From contig CAZHJW010000001.1 of NCBI GenBank assembly GCA_964533265.1, positions 62,001 to 126,000 of the forward strand: a stretch of DNA of 64,000 nt, in the 5' to 3' direction. The DNA comes from UBA1100 sp964533265. Lineage in GTDB: Bacteria > Verrucomicrobiota > Verrucomicrobiia > Limisphaerales > UBA1100. The notes below the pieces were generated by a model. It was not told where the DNA came from. It saw only the letters and a list, made by a program, of their open reading frames with translations, and made no database searches. Both the position numbers and the translations under genes were made by a program. Of this stretch, positions 35,892 to 44,600 are shown piece by piece (positions within the stretch are counted from its first letter, which is position 1; each line of letters begins with the position of its first letter).

Positions 35892-37106
35892 TCAAATCAT
35901 GTGACAAAACATGGCGTCCCGCAACTTGGGCTCAAACCATGTGCTCTTGGGGGGCATAATGCCACCCTCATCAGCAATCTCCATCAAATCCTCTATGTCT
36001 GTTGGGTGCATAGAAAAGGCGCAAGCGTAGCCTTCTTCATCAACCAATCTCTCCAGTTCAGCAGGGCCTCGAATCCCACCTATAAAACTGATTTGCGTAT
36101 TCGTGCGAGGATCCTTAACGCCTAGCAATGGTCCTAGTACGTGATTTTGCAACAAGGCTGCGTCCAATTCTTCCATAGGGCTCCCAGCCTTTGCCTTATT
36201 ATTTTTGAAGGTTAGGATTCGCCATCCGCCTTCAATGTAAAGGCCAAGCTCATTTTTTCTATTGCAGACCCCTCCTCCTCCTTGATGCACATCAAAAACC
36301 TCCTCTAGTTGGCTGAGAAAAATTTCAGCTGAAACACCGTTAAGATTTTTAACTGCTCTATTGTACGCAAGAATCTGCATCTGATCATGTGGAAATATTA
36401 CCGCAAGGAATCGATCACTCTGCCCTGAACCTTGTCTTGATATGTTTACCCTGGACGCTGCCGCACTCCGATGATGCCCATCAGCAATATACAAATTGTC
36501 GACTGCCGCAAATTGGTCCTTGATAAAATATACATCTTCCTGTGAATGAAGAACCCATGAAGTATGACGAACTCCATCAGCAGCCGCAAAGTCGACCTCT
36601 GGTTCTTTTTCGCATGCCGCACTGATGAAAGCGTCGATCCTCTCCACAGAACGATATGTCATAAAAACCGGACCTGTTTGGGAATTCAGAGCTTCGATAT
36701 GGCGAACACGATCATCTTCTTTTGCTGGCCTTGTATGCTCGTGTTTCCTGATTACTCCAGAATCGTACTCCTTGCAACTGACAACAGCAACCACCCCGAT
36801 CTGCCTGTGGCTCCCCATTACCTGCTGGTAAAGGTAAAAGCAAGGAGCAGTGTCTTGTGTCAAAACCCCTTGCTTTTGAAGGAGTTCCAAGTTTTCGGCA
36901 CCCTTAGCGTATACTGAATCTGAATATACATTTATCCCCGGTTCCAAATCTATCTCCGGTTTGCTAACATGAAGAAAACTGTATGGATTGTCCTTTGCTA
37001 TCTCCTTTGCTTCCTGGCTACTCATCACATCATAAGGGAGCTCGCAAATCTGATTAGCCAAATTTGGATTAGGTCTTAGAGCTTTAAATGGTTGAATATC
37101 CGCCAT
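35892..37106 (-). CDS. DUF1015 family protein
   Basis: 404-aa member of DUF1015 (SerK-like fold), recognised by ADIQPFKALRPNP at the N-terminus, CELPYDVMSSQEA, and YIADGHHRSAAASR. The family includes SbnI-type free-serine kinases, but most members are uncharacterised. The ATG at 37106 is divergent from infC, with about 170 bases between. It is immediately upstream of argG on the same strand. A kinase role is possible but not shown here. Confidence 0.9.
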   Translation of the reverse strand: MADIQPFKALRPNPNLANQICELPYDVMSSQEAKEIAKDNPYSFLHVSKPEIDLEPGINVYSDSVYAKGAENLELLQKQGVLTQDTAPCFYLYQQVMGSHRQIGVVAVVSCKEYDSGVIRKHEHTRPAKEDDRVRHIEALNSQTGPVFMTYRSVERIDAFISAACEKEPEVDFAAADGVRHTSWVLHSQEDVYFIKDQFAAVDNLYIADGHHRSAAASRVNISRQGSGQSDRFLAVIFPHDQMQILAYNRAVKNLNGVSAEIFLSQLEEVFDVHQGGGGVCNRKNELGLYIEGGWRILTFKNNKAKAGSPMEELDAALLQNHVLGPLLGVKDPRTNTQISFIGGIRGPAELERLVDEEGYACAFSMHPTDIEDLMEIADEGGIMPPKSTWFEPKLRDAMFCHMI

Positions 37107-37246
37107 TATCGGGGCGGGAACTTACCGGCTACCACAATGAATTGCTACGAAAAATCAATCCAATACACATAATTTTTCTCCTTGCCTCAAACCCTTATTC
37201 GATCAAAAACTTGTATGCGCTCCTGAACAATGCAGGGGCTATTCAT

Positions 37247-37279
37247 ATGGCTAAACAACAATTTAAGGAACAGCTTTGA
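37247..37279 (+). promoter_or_regulatory. 10-codon upstream ORF overlapping the infC start
   Basis: ATG 37247 opens a 10-codon frame (MAKQQFKEQL) whose TGA (37277-37279) overlaps the TTG start of infC in TTGA. AAGGA at 37265-37269 would serve as ribosome site for infC. Whether the peptide is made is unknown; the ATG also sits in a longer frame that begins at 37088. Confidence 0.35.
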
Positions 37280-37959
37280 GTCGAGGCAAGGGAAGAGGGC
37301 GCCGCCAATGGGAGCCACGCATACGGATAAATGACCGTATCCGAGTCCGCGAAGTGAGAGTAGTGGATGCTCAGGGCGAGCAAGTCGGGATCATGAAGGT
37401 CGAAGACGCCTTAAAGCTGGCTAAAAGACACTTGCTGGATCTGGTTGAGATTTCACCAAACGCTCGCCCCCCAGTTTGCCGAATATGCGATTTCGGAAAA
37501 TATCAGTACGAGGAGTCCAAAAAGAAAAAGGAAACAAGTCGGAACACACATGCCGGCAGGTTGAAGGAGGTGCAGTTGCGGCCCCGTTGCGAGCAACACG
37601 ATTTCGATTTTAAACTTGCCCACGCAACTAATTTTCTATGTCAAGACATGAAGGTGAGAATTCACCTTCGCTTTCGGGGACGTGAAAACGCCCATAAAGA
37701 CATAGGCTTTGATACCGTTAATAGATTTATAGACTGCCTTAAACCTTGGGGTAAAGCAGACGTATTGCCTCGATTAGCTGGACGCGGAATTGACGCCTTG
37801 GTCAACCCACTTCCCAAAAACCAAAGGGCTGACAACCCTCACGCCAAAGAAAAACTGCAGGAGCTTCTGAGCGAGCCTGAAAAGGAAAACGATTCTTCGG
37901 GTGGCAATGTTGAGATCAACACTCCTTTTGACGGTTTAAAGGCACCGGAAAGCACCTAA
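37276..37959 (+). CDS. infC: Translation initiation factor IF-3
   Basis: 227-aa IF-3. The N-domain includes RINDRIRVREVRVVDAQGEQ and DLVEISPNARPPVCRICDFGK, the C-domain KEVQLRPRCEQHDFDFK and VRIHLRFRGREN. The start is TTG 37276: an in-frame TAA at 37264 leaves no other start candidate before the conserved domain, and AAGGA lies six bases upstream. A rare start codon is the known basis of IF-3 autocontrol in E. coli (AUU), so TTG may act likewise. An acidic tail of about 35 residues extends the C-terminus. rpmI and rplT do not follow. Confidence 0.95.
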   Translation: MSRGKGRGRRQWEPRIRINDRIRVREVRVVDAQGEQVGIMKVEDALKLAKRHLLDLVEISPNARPPVCRICDFGKYQYEESKKKKETSRNTHAGRLKEVQLRPRCEQHDFDFKLAHATNFLCQDMKVRIHLRFRGRENAHKDIGFDTVNRFIDCLKPWGKADVLPRLAGRGIDALVNPLPKNQRADNPHAKEKLQELLSEPEKENDSSGGNVEINTPFDGLKAPEST

Positions 37960-39818
37960 TCAATCCCATTTTGACGCTTGAGAATCATCTCTATAGCCTG
38001 ATCCATCATCAGTTCAGCCATAGGCATCGTGACTTTATCCAGTCCTGAAACTGCGGATTTCAAGCCCGGCAAATCTCCGGTGGTCTTACCCGAAGCCTCC
38101 AGAATTGTTTCCACCTCTTGAATAGATGCCGTAATTGCATTACTGCAATCAATTTCACCAGCAAAGGAATCTAGACCCAACCGGGCGGCATTGACAGCCT
38201 CTTTGGCTTTTGCAGCTGCTTCAATCCATTTCCTAGAGTCCATATCTTCGAATGCATGTTCCACCGACTGCTCAATCATCTCTTGCACTTGGTTTTCCTC
38301 AACATTTATTGCCGAGGATAGGGAGACTATCTTCTCAAGCCCTGTTTTAGTATCGCGAGCCAAAACATTAAGGATTCCGTTCGCATCTATTTCGAATTGC
38401 ACCCCCACTCTTGCAGCTCCTCTTTTAATGCGTTCAAATGCTATTTCAAAACGCCCGATGCTCCAATTATCTCCGGACTTCTCTCGCTCTCCCTGCAGAA
38501 CATGAATCAACATCTTTTCCTGCCCGTCAACCGCATTGGTAAATATCTCGCCCGCCCTAGTGGGGATTGTTGTATTCCTCGGTATAATAACATTCATTAA
38601 TCCCCCAAACGTTTCCAGCCCTAAGGACAATGGGGTTACGTCGAGCAGAAGCAGGCCAGATACTTCTCCAGATAATATTGCTCCCTGAATAGACGCTCCT
38701 AGAGCCACAGCTTCATCAGGGTTGGTGCTCACGTTAAGGATTGGCCCTTTTATTTTATGAAATGAATCCCCCAATCGGATGCCACCAGAGATTTCCTCAT
38801 ATTCCGGACATTCAAACCATTCTGCAACCAATCTCCTGACTAATGGCATGCGTGTTTGACCTCCAACCAATACAACTTGTGACAAGTCTTTTGCGTTAAG
38901 TCCGGAATCTCCCAATGCACGCATGCAATGAGCTCGAGTGCGTTCCAGAGTTGGTAAGGCTAATTTTTCGATTTCACCACGAGTTACATCACATTCGAAG
39001 CTGAGATCCGAGGAGATGAACGGGAGCTTAATGGAGGTTGACATACTTGAGCTAAGGCTGATCTTAACCTTTTCCGCTTCCGCATTCACTCTCGCCAAGG
39101 CTGTTGCATCCAATTCCCTGTCAATCTTTGCTCTCATCCAACTCGCAATCTCTGAGTCAATATCATCCCCTCCTAAGGCTGTGTTACCATGCGTAGCCAA
39201 AACCTCAAACACCCCCTCGCGAATCTCCAGTATAGATAAATCAAAAGTTCCTCCACCAAAGTCGTAAACCGCTACCCTAGAACCCTCTTCCAAAGATTTG
39301 AGACCACATGCCAAAGCAGCAGCTGTAGGCTCATTTATGATTCTCTCTACAGTAAATCCTGCTAATTCACCCGCTCGTTTTGTCGCTAGGCGTTCGCCAT
39401 CATTAAAATAGGCAGGGACGGTAATTACAGCACGATCTACGGTTTCACACAAAACGCTTTCCGCTGTGCGTTTAAGTGCCTTTAAAATTTCAGCAGAGAC
39501 GGCTTCGGGGAGTTGGATTCCGCCGTCAATTTCAACTCCTATCGGGTTTTCTGAAACCTTGCACCCCCACCCCTCTAAATTGACTTTTTCTGTCTTTCCG
39601 ATTAGTCGTTTAATTGAGCTAACTGTACGCTCTGGTTGAGAGAACTGCATACGCCTCGCAGGCTCGCCGACCAAAATATTTCCAGATTCAGGGTAATGTA
39701 CTATTGAAGGCAGAAGACGCCCCCCGTTCTCATCGGCTAATATGCCTGGAATTCCAGCATCCATAACCGCGACGGCCGAATTAGTGGTCCCTAAATCAAT
39801 CCCTACAATTTTGCTCAC
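37956..39818 (-). CDS. hscA: Hsp70 chaperone, HscA-like
   Basis: Hsp70-family ATPase, 620 aa from GTG 39818 (SKIVGIDLGTTNS); a GTG at 39854 would add 12 residues overlapping the divergent gene. The ATPase domain has DLGTTNSAVAV, NEPTAAALACG, AVYDFGGGTFDLSIL and VLVGGQTRMPLV; the substrate domain follows LLLDVTPLSLGLETFGG. The short C-terminal lid and lack of a DnaK-type tail favour HscA. However, no iscS, iscU or hscB is in the window, so a general DnaK paralogue is possible. It shares a 4-base stop overlap with infC. Confidence 0.85.
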   Translation of the reverse strand: MSKIVGIDLGTTNSAVAVMDAGIPGILADENGGRLLPSIVHYPESGNILVGEPARRMQFSQPERTVSSIKRLIGKTEKVNLEGWGCKVSENPIGVEIDGGIQLPEAVSAEILKALKRTAESVLCETVDRAVITVPAYFNDGERLATKRAGELAGFTVERIINEPTAAALACGLKSLEEGSRVAVYDFGGGTFDLSILEIREGVFEVLATHGNTALGGDDIDSEIASWMRAKIDRELDATALARVNAEAEKVKISLSSSMSTSIKLPFISSDLSFECDVTRGEIEKLALPTLERTRAHCMRALGDSGLNAKDLSQVVLVGGQTRMPLVRRLVAEWFECPEYEEISGGIRLGDSFHKIKGPILNVSTNPDEAVALGASIQGAILSGEVSGLLLLDVTPLSLGLETFGGLMNVIIPRNTTIPTRAGEIFTNAVDGQEKMLIHVLQGEREKSGDNWSIGRFEIAFERIKRGAARVGVQFEIDANGILNVLARDTKTGLEKIVSLSSAINVEENQVQEMIEQSVEHAFEDMDSRKWIEAAAKAKEAVNAARLGLDSFAGEIDCSNAITASIQEVETILEASGKTTGDLPGLKSAVSGLDKVTMPMAELMMDQAIEMILKRQNGID

Positions 39819-39862
39819 GCGCAAAGCTTGCAATGTTATCGAAGTGTTGTCCACTCTGCCCG

Positions 39863-40465
39863 ATGCACTGCTTGGTTACTGCTGGAGCTACCGTCGAGCC
39901 AATCGATGAAGTTCGGCATTTGACCAATCAATCTACTGGCCGGCTTGGATCTGCTCTCGCGGAAAAACTACACCGATCGAAGCATCAAGTGACTCTTCTA
40001 CTCTCTGAAACAGCACAGAAAATTCCCCGGTCTGACAATATCGAAATTCATAATTTTACGACAACTGCATCTCTTGAAAAACTGATTAAAGATATGGCTA
40101 AAGTGGATATCTCTGCAGTTTTCCATGCAGCTGCGGTCAGTGACTTCACTCCTGTTCAGCTTCTAAACGGTAAGATTGATTCAAATACACCATTTACCTT
40201 AAAACTAAAGCCAACTAAAAAAATCATCAATGACCTACGCAACATGTATCCAAATTCATTGCTGATCGGTTGGAAATATGAAATAGAAGGAAATCACCGC
40301 TCATTACTTCTGAAGGGGCAGGAGCAAATAGCACGTTGCAGCACCGATGGCTGCGTGTTAAACGGACCTGCATACGGCAAGGGATTTGGACTTCTCCAAG
40401 AGGAGGTCCGTCACTGTGATAACGACGATGATTTGTTCTGCAACCTCGTCACATTGCTTCAGTGA
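39863..40465 (+). CDS. coaB: Phosphopantothenate-cysteine ligase-like (CoaB domain)
   Basis: 200-aa protein matching only the CoaB half of CoaBC: CLVTAGATVEPIDEVRHLTNQSTGRLG at the N-terminus (seen in two blocks), AAAVSDF and the KIDSN loop. The frame opens at ATG 39833; ATG 39863 fits the family start. A separate CoaC would be needed. With CoaX it gives two CoA steps in the window. The 3' end overlaps argS by 17 bases, convergent. Confidence 0.82.
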   Translation: MHCLVTAGATVEPIDEVRHLTNQSTGRLGSALAEKLHRSKHQVTLLLSETAQKIPRSDNIEIHNFTTTASLEKLIKDMAKVDISAVFHAAAVSDFTPVQLLNGKIDSNTPFTLKLKPTKKIINDLRNMYPNSLLIGWKYEIEGNHRSLLLKGQEQIARCSTDGCVLNGPAYGKGFGLLQEEVRHCDNDDDLFCNLVTLLQ

Positions 40466-42152
40466 CCTCGATCCCAAGTGCATCAAGGCCTCTCTGCAAC
40501 ACTCGAGCAGTTAATTCACAAAGCGCCAACCGGCTTTGCCGTTTTCTCTCTTCAGCCTTTATGACAGGGCATGCCTCATAAAAACGGCTGAAGTGCCCAG
40601 CCAATTCAAAAAGGTAATTACAGAGATAATTAGGGCGATGATCTTCAGCAACCATTTCCAAGGTGTGCCCAAAATTCATCAAATGCATGGCAAGCGATAA
40701 CTCCTCTTTATCTTCTAAATGAATGGCTGTCTTCTTCCAGTCAGGCACTTTGGTTTTTCTAAAGATGCTCCGAACTCGCGTGTAAGCATATTGCAGATAT
40801 GGCGCTGTATTTCCCTGCAAAGAAAGCATCTTGTCCCAATCAAAAACATAATCGCTTTGTCGATTATTCGATAAATCAGAATATTTCAACGCACCTAACC
40901 CAATTACTCTTGCGATCTCCCGTCTCACCACCTCACTCAAGTCCGGGTTTTTTTGGGTAACTACATCAAACGCTCGCTCTTCGGCTTCGTCCAGTAAATC
41001 AGACAGTCTTACTGTTTGTCCGCTGCGGGTTTTAAAAGGCTTGCCGTCCGGACCTAAGATGGAACCGAACCATACATGTTCCAATTCAAGCTCTAGGCCC
41101 GGTCGCCAGCGCCTGAAAATACTGAAAAGTTGTTGGAAATGGAGCTGCTGGCGTCCATCAGTTACATAGACGATCTTATCGGGAGACCACTCATTAAGGC
41201 GGTATTCCAAAGTGGCTAAATCAGTGGTAGTGTAATTTGCTGCCCCATCGCTCTTTTGCACGATAGCTGGCTTGTCTCCTAGAGACTTATCGCCAGGGAA
41301 CCGAACGATCAATGCTCCCTCGCTTTCTTCTGCAATATGATGTTCCTGTAGTTGTTTGACTGTCGCATCAAGGAGTGGATTGTAGAAGCTTTCCCCCAAA
41401 GTCTCGTTGAAGCGGATCCCCAGTCGTCCATAGACTAAATCAAACTGCTCCTGGGATAAGGCAATCATCCTTCTCCAGATAACAATATTCCTTTCATCAC
41501 CCTGCTGTAGCTTCACAAGCTCTGCGCGCGCATCTTTTCTCAGAGGCTCATTTGCGTTTATCTCCTTGTAGAGTCGGCCCAACTCCGTAATAGCATCCTT
41601 TTTGAGAGCATCCTCATTGAGGATCGTCTTCCATCCCAATAACAGTATTCCGAACTGAGTGCCCCAATCCCCGATATGGTTATCAGTAATAACTTCGTGC
41701 CCCAAAAGCCGCATTACGCGTGCCAGGCTATCCCCGAGAACCGTTGAACGGATATGCCCGACATGCATTGGCTTAGCTACGTTTGGGGAGCTGAAGTCAA
41801 TAACAACCGTACACGGGCGTTCCACCCTCTTAACAAATGGGCAATCCTGCCCAAAGGCTGAACTCAAAGTCCTCTCGATTACCGATGTTTTCAGCTTGAA
41901 GTTTAAAAAACCTGGGCCAGCTATTTCAACAGGCTCGCATAATTCCGATAATTCTAGAATCCCCACGACCTGATCGGCTAAGCGCCTTGGATTCATTTGT
42001 CGTTTTTTAGCCAGCGCCATCAGGGCGTTGCTTTGGTAATCACCATGTTTGGGGTCGGCGCAGGGACGAACTAAAACACGTTCGTTTTCAGCGTCAGGAA
42101 GCAGCTGCATTATCGCATTAAGAAGCCGATGTTCGATCTCAGCTTGAATCAC
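40449..42152 (-). CDS. argS: Arginyl-tRNA synthetase
   Basis: Class I synthetase, 567 aa from GTG 42152. The additional N-terminal domain (about 1-100) precedes the HIGH-like motif in SSPNVAKPMHVGHIRST. A KMSK signature is not obvious, which is common in ArgRS; KPFKTRSGQTVRL occupies that region. The anticodon-binding domain with the typical TAPYLQYAYTRVRSI forms the C-terminal part. It is the last gene of a run M50-like, ptsN, argS with 5- to 19-base spacers. Confidence 0.96.
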   Translation of the reverse strand: MIQAEIEHRLLNAIMQLLPDAENERVLVRPCADPKHGDYQSNALMALAKKRQMNPRRLADQVVGILELSELCEPVEIAGPGFLNFKLKTSVIERTLSSAFGQDCPFVKRVERPCTVVIDFSSPNVAKPMHVGHIRSTVLGDSLARVMRLLGHEVITDNHIGDWGTQFGILLLGWKTILNEDALKKDAITELGRLYKEINANEPLRKDARAELVKLQQGDERNIVIWRRMIALSQEQFDLVYGRLGIRFNETLGESFYNPLLDATVKQLQEHHIAEESEGALIVRFPGDKSLGDKPAIVQKSDGAANYTTTDLATLEYRLNEWSPDKIVYVTDGRQQLHFQQLFSIFRRWRPGLELELEHVWFGSILGPDGKPFKTRSGQTVRLSDLLDEAEERAFDVVTQKNPDLSEVVRREIARVIGLGALKYSDLSNNRQSDYVFDWDKMLSLQGNTAPYLQYAYTRVRSIFRKTKVPDWKKTAIHLEDKEELSLAMHLMNFGHTLEMVAEDHRPNYLCNYLFELAGHFSRFYEACPVIKAEERKRQSRLALCELTARVLQRGLDALGIEVTEAM

Positions 42153-42157
42153 CGTAT

Positions 42158-42619
42158 CTACTCAGCTGGTTGACTGATTATTTGCTGAATCGCTGCAGCA
42201 TCTTGTGCGCTTTCGAGTGACTCACGAAATTCGCGGTTATGCAGTAATTTGGCAATATTTGCCAATGTGTTTAGATGTTTTTGGAACTGGCCTTGAGGGA
42301 CCAGAAAAAGAACCACCAAATTTACTGGCTGATTGTCCAAAGCCTCAAAATCAATACCGTTTGCCGAACGCCCAAGAGCTCCGACCACTTCGTCAATGGC
42401 TTCAGTGGCTGCATGCGGTATGCCGATGCCAAAACCGATGCCGGTGCTCATTGATTTTTCCCGTTTCTTTATAACCTCTGTAATGGTCTCACGACTATCC
42501 TTCTTGATAGCTCCGCTTGAGATAAGTTTATCGACCAACTCATCAATAGCAGCCCAACGGTCACCAGCCTTCAGATTTGGTTCTATATGATCGGCTTGAA
42601 CAATATCACTTAACGTCAT
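42158..42619 (-). CDS. ptsN: PTS IIA-Ntr-like phosphocarrier
   Basis: 153-aa EIIA(Fru/Ntr) domain. The phosphorylated His is H69 in GIGIPHAATEAID. Other family segments are ITEVIKKREKSMSTGIGFG and LVVLFLVPQGQFQKHL. There is no sugar permease here, so a regulatory role (nitrogen/potassium/stress signalling in the PtsN sense) is more likely than sugar transport. Five bases separate it from argS; the M50-like membrane protein lies 19 bases upstream. Confidence 0.92.
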   Translation of the reverse strand: MTLSDIVQADHIEPNLKAGDRWAAIDELVDKLISSGAIKKDSRETITEVIKKREKSMSTGIGFGIGIPHAATEAIDEVVGALGRSANGIDFEALDNQPVNLVVLFLVPQGQFQKHLNTLANIAKLLHNREFRESLESAQDAAAIQQIISQPAE

Positions 42620-42638
42620 TTCGCGAGGCCATTTCGCC

Positions 42639-43352
42639 TCAGCCAGAAGTTGAATTCAAGACTGAATTGATGGTAGTTAGGGCATTTGCCGCTAAATCCA
42701 CGATTATAAGATAAGTTTCTGACACTCCATTGAAAAGTGAACGAGCCATCTGCTCAGTTCCAATGCTGCCAGAGACAAGTCTTATACCCAAAAACACAAC
42801 TAGAGTATTCCCGATAAAAATAATAACCGCGGAAAAAAGATATCCTTGAGAAATAATATCTGGTTGACGTGAGTGGAGAAAATCCCGAGTCAGCAGCACG
42901 TGAAAAGAATAGGCTAAGCCCAGAGCCCAGAAAAATGTTGCCCAAGCCAGGTGTCCTTCCCATCCCAAAAGTTGGCGCCCCAATGCGAATACAACGAAAA
43001 CCATTATAGCATATATTGGAATAAAATACGGCGCTAATGTCACAAAGAAATTGTCACGGGTCACATAGACGTGTCCTCCATCGCTTCCGACTTTCATGCC
43101 CTTAACACGCCCACCGCAAAGCATTGTGGCGATTGCATGAGTAAATTCATGCCCAAGGACATAAGCCCACATCGGCTTTGGTAAGCAGAAATACAATAAG
43201 CCCATACACGTGGCGCCCGCCAAAAGCGGCGCCATCACTATCCCGTTAAATTGAACCTGTGATGATATCTCCCATAATGCCCGGCCAACTCCTGCACATA
43301 CAGGGAGCAACAATACCGCGAAAACCAACTTAAACCTCCGAAGCACTGTCAT
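42639..43352 (-). CDS. M50-like membrane metalloprotease homologue
   Basis: 237-aa polytopic membrane protein with about six hydrophobic segments. The zinc-protease motif HEFTH (residues 68-72) lies at the end of a hydrophobic stretch, followed by GGRVKGMKVGSDGGHVYV, similar to the site-2-protease layout. A clear downstream metal-binding Asp motif is not evident, so activity is uncertain. It is the first gene of the run with ptsN and argS, divergent from pyrE. No PDZ domain is seen. Confidence 0.7.
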   Translation of the reverse strand: MTVLRRFKLVFAVLLLPVCAGVGRALWEISSQVQFNGIVMAPLLAGATCMGLLYFCLPKPMWAYVLGHEFTHAIATMLCGGRVKGMKVGSDGGHVYVTRDNFFVTLAPYFIPIYAIMVFVVFALGRQLLGWEGHLAWATFFWALGLAYSFHVLLTRDFLHSRQPDIISQGYLFSAVIIFIGNTLVVFLGIRLVSGSIGTEQMARSLFNGVSETYLIIVDLAANALTTINSVLNSTSG

Positions 43353-43440
43353 AAATTAGCACAATGCAGCAACCAATACGAGGTCAAACCGTTAATGAGT
43401 TGACGTTGCTATGTAAACTCAGAGCAATTAACCTCCAGAC

Positions 43441-44007
43441 ATGACACAGGATGAGGCTCTGGATATATTCCATAAAACTGGAGCACTACTGAAAGGGCAT
43501 TTTATTTTACGAAGCGGGCTGCGGAGCCGCGAATTCTTTCAATGCGCCACCGCTCTACAGCAAATGCCAGTTGTGGAACAATTAGGACAAGGATTAGCTG
43601 ACAAGGTTCGAGAGTTAGACATCGCAACGGTAGTCGCACCCGCGATGGGAGGCCTAGTGATCGGCCAAGAGGTAGCGCGACAATTAGGTGTACGGTTTGT
43701 TTTTCTTGAGAAGGAAGATGGCGGATTGGTTTTACGAAGAGGGTTCCGGTTCAGCCCTGGAGAGAAAGTCTTGATAGTGGAAGATGTTGTTACGCGCGGA
43801 GGACGCGCTGATGAGACTGTAAATATCATCACCCAAGAAGGAGCTGAGTTGATTGCCTTAGCCGTTTTAGTAGATCGCTCAAATGGGAAATATAAACCCA
43901 AAATCCCTTTTTACAGCCTCTTAACCATGAATGTTGAGACATACGGCCCTGAGGATTTACCTGAAAACCTAAAGTCCATCACCCCCGTTAAACCCGGAAG
44001 TAAATAA
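43441..44007 (+). CDS. pyrE: Orotate phosphoribosyltransferase
   Basis: Pyrimidine synthesis enzyme, 188 aa. The PRPP-binding motif VLIVEDVVTRGG with the acidic pair is intact, as are FILRSGLRSREFF (orotate side) and VVAPAMGGLVIGQE. It is followed after 2 bases by msrA. No other pyr gene is close. Confidence 0.96.
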   Translation: MTQDEALDIFHKTGALLKGHFILRSGLRSREFFQCATALQQMPVVEQLGQGLADKVRELDIATVVAPAMGGLVIGQEVARQLGVRFVFLEKEDGGLVLRRGFRFSPGEKVLIVEDVVTRGGRADETVNIITQEGAELIALAVLVDRSNGKYKPKIPFYSLLTMNVETYGPEDLPENLKSITPVKPGSK

Positions 44008-44009
44008 AG

Positions 44010-44534
44010 GTGCAAACATCAAAAATCACATTGGGAGGGGGTTGCTTTTGGTGCTTGGAGGCAATCTTTGAAAGGCTCAACGGGGTTATATCGGTGGTAT
44101 CAGGTTACGCAGGTGGTCAAAAAGAAAACCCCACCTACCAGGAGGTTTGCGACGGAGATACAGGTCATGCTGAGGTCATTCAAATACATTTTGAGACGAG
44201 CTGCATTACCTTAGAAGACATCCTTGAGGTCTTTTGGCAAGCGCATGACCCAACCACTCTTAATCGACAAGGAAACGACATAGGCACTCAATATCGTTCG
44301 ACCATCATGCCTAATGATGAGAAGCAGAAAGAAATAGCTCTGAAATCAATGGAAAAATGGGAAGGGGGATTTGAGTCACCCATTGTGACAAAAATTGAGC
44401 CAATTAATGTTTTTTACGAAGCAGAAGAATGTCATCAGGACTATTTTCGCTTAAACTCCAAAGCTCCCTACTGCGCCTTCTCAATCGAACCCAAAATTAA
44501 GAAGCTTAAAGATAATAACATTCTCCCGAGTTAA
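44010..44534 (+). CDS. msrA: Peptide methionine sulfoxide reductase A
   Basis: Reduces methionine-S-sulfoxide in proteins; 174 aa from GTG 44010. The catalytic Cys is C12 in GGGCFWCLEAIFE, and QGNDIGTQYRS and EECHQDYFRLN are family motifs. No signal peptide, so it acts in the cytoplasm, while the MsrP homologue at 7374 serves the envelope. It starts two bases after pyrE. No fused or adjacent msrB. Confidence 0.96.
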   Translation: MQTSKITLGGGCFWCLEAIFERLNGVISVVSGYAGGQKENPTYQEVCDGDTGHAEVIQIHFETSCITLEDILEVFWQAHDPTTLNRQGNDIGTQYRSTIMPNDEKQKEIALKSMEKWEGGFESPIVTKIEPINVFYEAEECHQDYFRLNSKAPYCAFSIEPKIKKLKDNNILPS

Positions 44535-44535
44535 G

Positions 44536-44569
44536 ACCCCGGTTAAAGAGTCCGCTTTTTTCGGGGTTT
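44536..44569 (+). terminator. Weak possible terminator after msrA
   Basis: ACCCCG (44536-44541) pairs with CGGGGT (44562-44567) across a 20-base loop, then TTCTT. The loop is long and the T-run imperfect, so this is tentative. Confidence 0.3.
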
Positions 44570-44600
44570 CTTGACGAAAGCCGTCTAATCAAGTTGTATA

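Noticed and set aside
37088..37246. 63-codon frame upstream of infC
   Set aside because: No ribosome site or recognisable domain in its first part, which overlaps the DUF1015 gene start; only its last ten codons are considered as a possible upstream ORF.
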